From assembly GCA_946885645.1 (NCBI GenBank), contig CAMPGU010000147.1:1-9866 (forward strand): a stretch of DNA of 9,866 bases, read 5' to 3'. The position numbers and the translations under genes were made by a program. Each line of letters opens with the position of its first letter. Position 1 is the first letter of the stretch. The notes beneath the pieces were generated by a model. That model saw nothing but the letters and a program-made list of their open reading frames with translations. It did not search any database and was not told where the DNA came from. This document shows positions 1-7,515 of this stretch, one piece after another. The DNA is from an uncultured Haloferula sp. (GTDB lineage Bacteria > Verrucomicrobiota > Verrucomicrobiae > Verrucomicrobiales > Akkermansiaceae).

Positions 1-213
1 GGCATCGCCTTGTGGTTCTTCCGCGGCTTTGACGCGAAGGCCATCGACGCGCTGGAAAAATACAACGAGATCATCGGCAAGCTGACCTGGGCGGGTTTCG
101 TGGCCATCGGCGTGCCGCTGCTGGGCATCCTCTTCCTGATCCTGACGAAGCTCCTGAAGGGTCTCCGGGAACTGACCGGCTATCAGGATGATGATCTGAT
201 GATGCCGCGCTGA
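1..213 (+). CDS. C-terminal end of a membrane protein, possibly POT/MFS transporter (partial)
   Basis: This is the last 70 codons of a gene whose start lies outside the window; the frame is open from base 1 to a TGA at 211-213. The fragment has an amphipathic stretch containing LEKYNEIIGKLTW, then one clear hydrophobic segment (about residues 31-50, WAGFVAIGVPLLGILFLILT), then a basic patch (KLLKGLRELTG) and a short acidic tail. A helix that ends in a positively charged cytoplasmic tail fits the final membrane span of a transporter. The Y-N-E-x-x-x-K-L approach to the last helix resembles the end of proton-dependent oligopeptide (POT/PTR2) transporters, but that is a resemblance judged by eye over a short piece. 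The gene converges on the dehydratase gene at 343. Being the 3' end of a membrane protein is fairly safe; the family is a guess. Confidence 0.6.
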   Translation, partial: GIALWFFRGFDAKAIDALEKYNEIIGKLTWAGFVAIGVPLLGILFLILTKLLKGLRELTGYQDDDLMMPR

Positions 214-280
214 AATCTACGGGTGCTGGCACGCGCTGCTTGGCAGCACGGTTGCTCCTTTACCCGTCTCCCTTTCTGGA

Positions 281-307
281 AAGAAAAAGGCCCGCACCAT
301 GCGGGCC
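281..307 (-). terminator. Rho-independent terminator of the pterin dehydratase gene
   Basis: Read on the minus strand, a perfect 7-bp GC stem (GGCCCGC/GCGGGCC, 289-295 with 301-307, 5-base loop) is followed by TTTTTCTT (281-288). It lies about 35 bases past the stop of the minus-strand gene ending at 343. On the + strand the hairpin has no T-run after it, so it should stop only leftward transcription. Confidence 0.85.
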
Positions 308-342
308 TCCGGAAGGTCGCTCGCGAAAGCCCCCCGCCCCGC

Positions 343-627
343 TCAATCGACGAGATTGTCGATGCGCTGGGCGAGCTCGATGTCCGCCTCCGTCACCCCG
401 CCCGCGTCGTGCGTGGTCAGCACCAGCGTCACCTTCGTGTAGCGGATGCGGATGTCCGGATGATGCTGCGCCTCGTCGGCGATCTCGGCGAGATCGTTGA
501 CGAAATCAATCGCCTCCATGAACTCCTCGAACTCGACCGTGCGAGTGATGGATTTCTTTTCGTGCTCCCACTCGGGGCACTTCTTCAGGGCGGCGGTAAG
601 GTCTTCGTCTTCGAGCAGGTCGGACAT
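343..627 (-). CDS. 4a-hydroxytetrahydrobiopterin dehydratase (pterin-4a-carbinolamine dehydratase)
   Basis: This 94-residue cytosolic enzyme dehydrates 4a-hydroxytetrahydropterin, the product of aromatic amino acid hydroxylases, so that the cofactor can be recycled; in bacteria without such hydroxylases related proteins have been tied to other pterin or molybdopterin chemistry. The family signature is clear: E-A-Q-H-H-P-D (52-58) holds the paired active-site histidines H55 and H56, followed by the strand I-R-Y-T-K-V-T-L and then T-T-H-D-A-G-G-V-T (71-79) with the third conserved histidine H73. The C-terminal A-D-I-E-L-A-Q-R-I-D helix is also typical, and the length is normal for the family (about 90-110). 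The ATG at 625-627 gives a family-length protein; the frame stays open further upstream, but that part has no homologous look. No Shine-Dalgarno sequence precedes the start. No phenylalanine hydroxylase gene is in the window, so the pterin it serves is unknown. It is transcribed away from the lipoprotein gene at 757 and has its own terminator. Confidence 0.93.
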   Translation of the reverse strand: MSDLLEDEDLTAALKKCPEWEHEKKSITRTVEFEEFMEAIDFVNDLAEIADEAQHHPDIRIRYTKVTLVLTTHDAGGVTEADIELAQRIDNLVD

Positions 628-672
628 GGCAAGCAGGGAACGTTTGCGCGGCGAGATTGCGTTCGCGGATTC

Positions 673-703
673 TCGCTTGGCAAGCGACTTCGGCACGTAA
701 TTT
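673..703. promoter_or_regulatory. Perfect inverted repeat with promoter-like boxes between divergent genes
   Basis: The 129-base gap between the dehydratase and the lipoprotein gene contains TCGCTTG-G-CAAGCGA (673-687), a perfect 7+1+7 palindrome. On the + strand a weak -35-like TTGGCA (677-682) lies inside it, and TAATTT (698-703) follows 15 bases later as a poor -10 candidate. An operator overlapping a promoter is one reading. A short RNA hairpin or chance are others. The palindrome is seen directly; any function is inferred. Confidence 0.3.
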
Positions 704-756
704 TTCACGATGGCCGAAGTTTGCAGGGCGGGGGGTCCGGGTGTATGCCGGTGGGT

Positions 757-1197
757 ATGAAAGCGGCGATGTTTCCGGCGGCGATCTCGGCCCTTGTTTT
801 TGCCTCCTGCGCCCCCTCCACCCCGGAAAGCCGGATTGCAGCGCAGCCTGCAATGTTTGAAGGGCTGCCGCCCAAACAAAAGGACCTCGTCCGGCAGGGA
901 CGGATCGACAAGGGAATGGGCACGGACGCCGTTTATCTGGCGTGGGGACGGGCAAGCCGGGAATACGAAGGCAGCGAAGGCGGCCGACCGACACTCCGCT
1001 GGGACTACAACGGGTCCAGCCCGGTTTACACGAACAGTTACTTCGGTGCCTACGGCTGGGGCTACGGGTATGGCAGATACGGCCGGTACCCCTACTACGA
1101 TGTCGGCTTCGGGCCGGAGGTCACCTACATCCCCTACCGGAGAGCCACCGTGCTTTTCCGGAACGGCCGCGTGGCCTCTTGGGAGAGGGTGCGCTAG
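757..1197 (+). CDS. Small Tyr/Gly-rich lipoprotein of unknown function
   Basis: The product is a 146-residue protein that I cannot assign to a named family. The N-terminus is a short lipoprotein signal (M-K-A-A-M-F-P-A-A-I-S-A-L-V-F-A-S-C), with the acylated cysteine likely C18. Residues about 37-66 contain LPPKQKDLVRQGRIDKGM followed by DAVYLAWG. This pattern (an I/V-R-x-G-x-I-x-x-G-M segment, then a short helix ending in W-G) recalls the first strand-helix unit of SmpA/OmlA (BamE-like) outer-membrane lipoproteins. The middle (about 94-118) is packed with Tyr and Gly (YFGAYGWGYGYGRYGRYPYY), and the end returns to a strand, A-T-V-L-F-R-N-G-R-V-A-S-W-E. A second in-frame ATG at 745 would add four residues; 757 gives the more usual Met-Lys signal start. 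It precedes the L,D-transpeptidase gene by 90 bases on the same strand, so both may act in the cell envelope. The function is unknown. Confidence 0.78.
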   Translation: MKAAMFPAAISALVFASCAPSTPESRIAAQPAMFEGLPPKQKDLVRQGRIDKGMGTDAVYLAWGRASREYEGSEGGRPTLRWDYNGSSPVYTNSYFGAYGWGYGYGRYGRYPYYDVGFGPEVTYIPYRRATVLFRNGRVASWERVR

Positions 1198-1287
1198 CGG
1201 CTTCTTCCCTGCCTCTGCATTTTGCCCAAGCGTGAGGGCTTGCACTCGCGCGGGATCTTTGAATCCTAGTTTCTGAACGTCCTTCAT

Positions 1288-1971
1288 ATGAAATCCCTCA
1301 AACCTGCTCTACTCGCAGCCGCCGCGCTCGCCGCGGGGGCCCTCTCCTCCTGTAGCACCACTTCCACGGGCTCCGGTTCGCTGGCCGATTACCAAGCCTA
1401 CGATCTGCCCGCGAAAAAACCGTCCAATCCCTCCGCGGTGAAGGTGAAGGTATCGCTCTCGAAACAGCGTGTGTATGTCATGGAAAACGGCAAACCGCTG
1501 CTCGTGATGCCGGTCTCGGTCGGGGCGCCCGGTTCCCGCACCCCCGCCGGAAATTTCACCATCTTCAAAAAGGAGCACATGCACCGGGCGAACAGCCACG
1601 GCTACGCCTATTCCGGAAGCAACGTGCGGAAGACGATGCTTTCCGGCAAGCCGGGCGGCTGGTCCTTCAAGGGCACCCCGATGCCCTACTGGTGCGAATT
1701 CAAGGCGAACTACGGCTTCCACACCGGCTGGGTGAAACACACGCCCTGCACCCACGGCTGCATCCGCATGCACGAGAACCTGGCGCCGAAGTTCTACAAC
1801 CTCGTGAAGGTCGGCACCCCGGTGAGCATCGCCCAGAGCCAGCCGGAGGATTCCAGCTTGGCCAATATCCCCCTGCCGCCCGACGCCGGCCCGCTCCCGG
1901 ACTACGAGCCGATGTCGATGTATGTCGGCAACGGTTACTTCACGCGTCATAAAGCGCCGAAGTACGAATAA
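1288..1971 (+). CDS. L,D-transpeptidase lipoprotein (YkuD domain)
   Basis: L,D-transpeptidases make 3-3 crosslinks in peptidoglycan or attach proteins to it, working in the periplasm through a catalytic cysteine. This 227-residue product begins with a lipoprotein signal ending L-S-S-C (19-22), so it should be membrane-anchored at C22. The YkuD domain runs from about residue 51 (VKVKVSLSKQRVYVMENGK) to 181. The catalytic motif T-H-G-C-I-R lies at 155-160, with C158 as nucleophile and H156 beside it. The upstream conserved histidine is H145 (G-F-H-T-G); its spacing to the THGC block is short, about nine residues. Two further cysteines sit near the active site, C136 and C154. A proline-rich tail of about 45 residues follows the domain. 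The ATG at 1288 is the only start that gives a proper signal peptide; no Shine-Dalgarno sequence precedes it. It may be co-transcribed with the lipoprotein gene ending at 1197, and it ends at a strong terminator. Confidence 0.93.
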   Translation: MKSLKPALLAAAALAAGALSSCSTTSTGSGSLADYQAYDLPAKKPSNPSAVKVKVSLSKQRVYVMENGKPLLVMPVSVGAPGSRTPAGNFTIFKKEHMHRANSHGYAYSGSNVRKTMLSGKPGGWSFKGTPMPYWCEFKANYGFHTGWVKHTPCTHGCIRMHENLAPKFYNLVKVGTPVSIAQSQPEDSSLANIPLPPDAGPLPDYEPMSMYVGNGYFTRHKAPKYE

Positions 1972-1986
1972 GCGTCCCTTTTCCGA

Positions 1987-2016
1987 AGCCCCGCCCTTAC
2001 CGGCGGGGCTTTTTTT
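1987..2016 (+). terminator. Rho-independent terminator after the L,D-transpeptidase gene
   Basis: A perfect 9-bp stem, AGCCCCGCC (1987-1995) with GGCGGGGCT (2002-2010) and a 6-base loop, is followed by an unbroken T-run to 2016. It starts 16 bases after the transpeptidase stop and sits between two convergent genes. Read from the minus strand it has no T-run after the stem, so it should act mainly on + strand transcription. Confidence 0.9.
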
Positions 2017-2021
2017 GGGCC

Positions 2022-2645
2022 TCAATTCGTGAACAGGAGTTTCACCGCAAGGCCCGAAAGCGCCACACAGAAGGCGAGATCGATCCATTTGGAGGATCTC
2101 TCGTAGCGCGCGCGGAGCGGCCCCCACTGGAGCAAGCGGGCCCACAGCGCCCAGAGGATGCCTCCTTGGAAGACCACCACCGCCCAAAGGGCCCCGGGCC
2201 ACCACCCGGGATGCGGGCCGTGCAGGAAGGGTGCGCACACCGCAGCCAGGAAGATCACGGCTTTCGGGTTCAGGAGATTGCAGACCAGTCCGCGGAGGTA
2301 GGCACTCCGCGGCCCCGCGTCGGGTTCGGCCCTTTTCCTTCCGGACCTGCGTGCCCGGAGGTGTTCTCGGCCGATGCAATAGGCCAACCACAAAAGGTAA
2401 GCGGCGGAAAAGCAGGCCACCGCCTTCCGCAACACCGGCAGGCGTTCCAGAGCGAGCGCCAGGCCCGCCACCGCCACGGCCGTGTGAATCGCCAGGCCGG
2501 TCGCAATTCCGAAAGCCATCACCACCCCTGCCCGGGCCCCTTCCGCCAGGGCCGTGCGGGTCAAGAGGATCATGTCCGGGCCGGGGCTGAATTGACCCAG
2601 CGCCATCACCCCGGCAAACGCCGCCAGCTCCAGTGCCTCGCTCAC
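2022..2645 (-). CDS. LysE/RhtB-family amino acid exporter
   Basis: This inner-membrane protein of 207 residues probably exports an amino acid or a related small metabolite; the substrate cannot be read from the sequence. The family signature is present near the N-terminus: F-S-P-G-P-D (19-24), followed by a glycine-rich second helix with the spacing G-A-R-A-G...G-I-A-T-G-L-A. In mid-protein N-L-L-N-P-K-A (123-129) is the second conserved block. Hydrophobic segments lie at about 6-18, 39-66, 76-92, 128-142, 152-171 and 187-204, fitting the usual six-helix plan, with a basic cytoplasmic loop at 94-106. Length is normal for the family. The start codon overlaps the stop of the cytochrome gene upstream as ATGA (2642-2645), so translation is probably coupled. 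No obvious terminator of its own follows on the minus strand. Confidence 0.9.
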   Translation of the reverse strand: MSEALELAAFAGVMALGQFSPGPDMILLTRTALAEGARAGVVMAFGIATGLAIHTAVAVAGLALALERLPVLRKAVACFSAAYLLWLAYCIGREHLRARRSGRKRAEPDAGPRSAYLRGLVCNLLNPKAVIFLAAVCAPFLHGPHPGWWPGALWAVVVFQGGILWALWARLLQWGPLRARYERSSKWIDLAFCVALSGLAVKLLFTN

Positions 2646-3001
2646 ATCGCCTTTACGGCCAGAACGTAGGAAAGCACCGCTTTCTCATCTTCCGCCGCCA
2701 AGCCGGCATGGCGGATCATTTTCGGCATGACGTCTTCCCAATCCTCCACGTCCACCTCGTCGGGAATCATGTAATTGTGGCATTCGCCGCACTTCAGCAT
2801 GTAAGTCACGTGGCCGTGGCGCAGGGTTTCGAGCGGGGTCTTGCTCTTCGCGGCCATCTCCGGTGTGGGGTTCGGCACCTCGGAAATGCCGCCCTCGGCG
2901 GGTTCCGCGCCCGTCTGGATGTCCCCGTCCGAAGGGATGCCCGTTCCCACGCATGCGGCCAGAACCCACGATAACCCTAACACGGCGATCCATCTTTGCA
3001 T
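2642..3001 (-). CDS. Small c-type cytochrome lipoprotein
   Basis: The 119-residue product has a lipoprotein signal ending V-L-A-A-C (C17), a Pro/Gly/acidic linker to about residue 55, then a single haem-binding motif C-G-E-C-H (71-75). After the haem motif come W-E-D-V-M-P-K-M-I-R-H-A-G-L (88-101) and a C-terminal helix, D-E-K-A-V-L-S-Y-V-L. M92 or M95 is the likely distal haem ligand. The layout matches a minimal single-haem cytochrome c on a lipid anchor, acting as an electron carrier on the outer face of a membrane. I chose the ATG at 2999-3001 because it begins the signal peptide; upstream in-frame starts would put unsuitable residues before it. It forms an operon with the LysE-family exporter through a 4-base overlap, a pairing whose logic is not obvious. 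The partner oxidase or dehydrogenase is not in the window. Confidence 0.85.
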   Translation of the reverse strand: MQRWIAVLGLSWVLAACVGTGIPSDGDIQTGAEPAEGGISEVPNPTPEMAAKSKTPLETLRHGHVTYMLKCGECHNYMIPDEVDVEDWEDVMPKMIRHAGLAAEDEKAVLSYVLAVKAM

Positions 3002-3085
3002 GGCGGACGCTAGGACATGGCACCGGGGCTGCTCAACCCGCAATCCTGCCCAAAAGGACTCCGGCGCCCGCTCGGGGGAACCTTT

Positions 3086-3113
3086 TTGACATTTCGGTCC
3101 TTGATCCTACCCT
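3086..3113 (+). promoter_or_regulatory. Candidate sigma-70 promoter upstream of acnA
   Basis: A consensus -35 box TTGACA (3086-3091) is followed after 16 bases by TACCCT (3108-3113), which keeps the first T, second A and last T of the -10 consensus. This would start transcription about 60 bases before the acnA ATG. It lies in the 182-base gap between the divergent cytochrome and aconitase genes. The -35 is good, the -10 weak. Confidence 0.4.
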
Positions 3114-3183
3114 CCCGCGCGCGAACCGGGTGTGCTCCTTCCGTAGCAGGCCCGTTTGAATCCCAGCGCTTATTCCCATCTCC

Positions 3184-6054
<2,871 letters not shown>

Positions 6055-6065
6055 GCGGCTATATA

Positions 6066-6093
6066 TTGCGGACGGCGGCCCGTGCGCTATAGT
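6066..6093 (+). promoter_or_regulatory. Candidate promoter of the toxin-antitoxin-like pair
   Basis: TTGCGG (6066-6071) and TATAGT (6088-6093; five of six -10 bases) are separated by 16 bases, directly after the acnA stop. Transcription would begin near 6100, leaving a leader of only about ten bases before the ATG at 6111 and excluding the in-frame GTG at 6099. The -10 is good and the -35 poor. Confidence 0.4.
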
Positions 6094-6110
6094 TCCGCGT
6101 GACAGAAGCG

Positions 6111-6338
6111 ATGAGCACTCCGGACAAGGAAATCGAGGCACTGGAAAGCAGCTTTCCAGCTTTGTCGGGGCAGGTCTTTGCCGCTGAACATCGCAAAGCT
6201 CTAGCTGCCGGCTTTAGCGTTCTCCAAGCCGAAGGAGGAGTGATCTATCGAGTTTTCCCCGACGGGCGGCGCGAACCGGTGAAACAGATCAAGGCGCCGG
6301 TCTCTGTACCCAACGGCAGGAAATTTCGGATCCGGTGA
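6111..6338 (+). CDS. Putative antitoxin of a zeta-toxin-like pair
   Basis: This is a 75-residue soluble protein with no motif that I can name. The first half is helical and acidic (S-T-P-D-K-E-I-E-A-L-E), with a second helix around V-F-A-A-E-H-R-K-A-L-A-A-G. The second half looks like a small beta unit: S-V-L-Q-A-E-G-G-V-I-Y-R-V-F-P-D-G-R-R, then V-K-Q-I-K-A-P-V-S-V and a basic end, G-R-K-F-R-I-R. The role is inferred from context: its stop overlaps the start of a zeta-like kinase gene as GTGA (6335-6338), the usual tight antitoxin-first layout. It does not obviously resemble epsilon or PezA, and I see no helix-turn-helix. An in-frame GTG at 6099 would add four residues; the ATG is preferred because the promoter candidate would start transcripts at about 6100. 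It could instead be a non-antitoxin partner or a substrate adaptor. Confidence 0.7.
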   Translation: MSTPDKEIEALESSFPALSGQVFAAEHRKALAAGFSVLQAEGGVIYRVFPDGRREPVKQIKAPVSVPNGRKFRIR

Positions 6339-7081
6339 CCGACAGAACGCCGAGAATGCGAATGTTCGCAGGCCCGAACGGCTCCGGAAAAAGTTCGCTC
6401 AAAGGGGTTCTCCCCGCAGGCCTGCAGGGTATCTATCTCAATCCCGATGATTTGGAGCACGATCTCGGCAAGCGGGGATTCCTGGATCTCAATGAATACG
6501 GGTTCCCGGGGATTGCTGCGGATGCACTGCAATATATCCTCAAATCACACTTTCTCCAACAAGCGTTCTCCCGGAAGGAGCTATCGACCCTCTCAGCCGA
6601 CGGAAGTATCCTCCATTTGGGCGGCCTCGTTCCCAATTCCTATCTTGCATCGGTTTTGTGCGATTTTTTGAGGCAGGGCCTCCTCAGGGGCGGCTTGAGC
6701 TTTACCTTCGAAACCGTGATGTCGCATCCGGGAAAGGTGGCAATCCTGGCTCAGGCCCAGAATTCGGGCTACCGCACCTACCTCTACTACGTGGCGACGG
6801 AGGACCCCATCATCAACGTCTCCCGGGTGGCCAACCGGGTCAGACTTGGAGGACATCCGGTTCCCTCCGACAAGATCGGGGAATGCTACTATCGTTCGCT
6901 GGAGCTTCTCGTTCCTGCAATCAGGCACACAAACCGCGCTTACATTTTCGACAATTCAGGAGAGGGCGCAGATCAAACGTGGATCGCCGAGATCACCGAA
7001 GGACGAGAGTTGGAACTCAAATCAGATCGAGTGCCGGCATGGTTCCAAAACGCCGTGATTGAAAAGCTCGGGCCACACTGA
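6335..7081 (+). CDS. Zeta-toxin-like P-loop kinase (COG4185-type)
   Basis: The 248-residue product belongs to the zeta-toxin-like P-loop proteins. Classical zeta toxins phosphorylate UDP-N-acetylglucosamine and so block cell wall synthesis; whether this branch does so is not established from the sequence. Walker A is G-P-N-G-S-G-K-S (13-20), with K19 binding phosphate. L-N-P-D-D (35-39) follows, where zeta enzymes keep a catalytic or substrate-binding acid. F-T-F-E-T-V-M-S-H-P (123-132) and Y-L-Y-Y-V-A-T-E-D-P (149-158) form the core strands. S-R-V-A-N-R-V-R-L-G-G-H-P-V-P (163-177) supplies the arginines expected at the triphosphate, then Y-Y-R-S-L-E-L-L and I-F-D-N-S-G. The GTG start overlaps the stop of the small gene upstream; an ATG at 6356 (Met8) is an alternative that still keeps the whole P-loop. 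Hand-counted G+C in sampled lines is 52-62%, against 60-72% in acnA, suggesting transfer. No transposase or integrase lies next to it. Confidence 0.88.
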   Translation: MTDRTPRMRMFAGPNGSGKSSLKGVLPAGLQGIYLNPDDLEHDLGKRGFLDLNEYGFPGIAADALQYILKSHFLQQAFSRKELSTLSADGSILHLGGLVPNSYLASVLCDFLRQGLLRGGLSFTFETVMSHPGKVAILAQAQNSGYRTYLYYVATEDPIINVSRVANRVRLGGHPVPSDKIGECYYRSLELLVPAIRHTNRAYIFDNSGEGADQTWIAEITEGRELELKSDRVPAWFQNAVIEKLGPH

Positions 7082-7267
7082 CAGGACCCTCGATTCTCCT
7101 GCTGCCCGGGCGGCCGCTCCATCCCGGCGAACTCCGTGGGCAACTGCTGGGATCCATAGAATGGACAAATTCATGTCAGGGATCCGGAGGTCAAGAACCG
7201 AGCGCCAGAGGCGACGAACCCGTTAGAGCAACCACGCCGTCCGCGAGCCCGGGGTCGTCCTGAATTT

Positions 7268-7286
7268 AAAGCTTCCGAGCTTTTTT
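7268..7286 (+). terminator. Weak terminator-like hairpin downstream of the toxin-like gene
   Basis: AAAGCT (7268-7273) pairs with AGCTTT (7278-7283) around a 4-base loop and is followed by three more T before a G. The stem is short and AT-rich and lies nearly 190 bases past the toxin stop, so it could terminate + transcription only weakly. The run T6-G-A6 at 7281-7293 overlaps it. Read on the minus strand the stem is followed by only a few T. Confidence 0.3.
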
Positions 7287-7337
7287 GAAAAAATTCTCAG
7301 GAACTTTGAACGTCTGGAGAACCGAAGGGTCTATGAT

Positions 7338-7369
7338 CATGAAGACTGCGCCTAGCGTCAGTTTTCATG
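7338..7369. repeat. Imperfect inverted repeat, 11-bp arms
   Basis: CATGAAGACTG (7338-7348) and CAGTTTTCATG (7359-7369) are inverted copies with one mismatch that would form a G-U pair in RNA; the loop is 10 bases. It is not followed by a T-run on either strand, so it does not look like a terminator. It may be a protein-binding site, an RNA hairpin or part of a dispersed repeat. Confidence 0.5.
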
Positions 7370-7435
7370 TAAGGGTGAACAGCACAAAGTCGGATTCCCT
7401 GCCCATGGGTGTGGGCTTATAAGGGTTGATGATTT

Positions 7436-7463
7436 GGCCGCCGGGGGTGGGACCTCGGCGGCC
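7436..7463. repeat. GC-rich hairpin between convergent genes
   Basis: GGCCGCCG (7436-7443) and CGGCGGCC (7456-7463) pair perfectly, and the stem can extend three pairs inward (one of them G-U) around a 6-base loop. It lies 53 bases past the stop of the minus-strand fusion gene. Neither side carries a proper T-run, so it may slow or stop transcription or protect the RNA 3' end without being a standard terminator. Confidence 0.5.
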
Positions 7464-7515
7464 TTCCCTTGTACACGGATGGGTACGACTGCCTTTTCCG
7501 GCAACGCCCGCCTTT

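Larger units (their letters stand above)
7082..7515. other. 434-base gene-poor stretch between convergent genes
   Basis: No confident gene lies here. It holds a GGGATCC direct repeat (7149-7155 and 7179-7185), a weak terminator-like hairpin (7268-7286), an 11-bp-arm inverted repeat (7338-7369) and a GC-rich hairpin (7436-7463). Two tiny open frames, 24 codons on the minus strand (7266-7340) and 29 codons on the plus strand (7333-7422), are reported as observations only. I see no tRNA, no transposase remnant and no tandem repeat array. Confidence 0.6.

Noticed and set aside
1221..1243. Small hairpin (GCCC/GGGC) and TTGCAC box upstream of the L,D-transpeptidase
   Set aside because: The stem is only four pairs with no T-run, and no acceptable -10 box lies at 16-18 bases from TTGCAC.
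628..1287. Upstream extension of the pterin dehydratase frame on the minus strand, up to 314 codons
   Set aside because: The added part has no family resemblance, lies antisense to a lipoprotein gene with a clear signal peptide, and the enzyme is complete from the internal ATG.
7200..7260. Possible integron attC-like core (GTTAGAG near 7222)
   Set aside because: The seven bases do not fit GTTRRRY and no matching inverse core with the right spacing was found.
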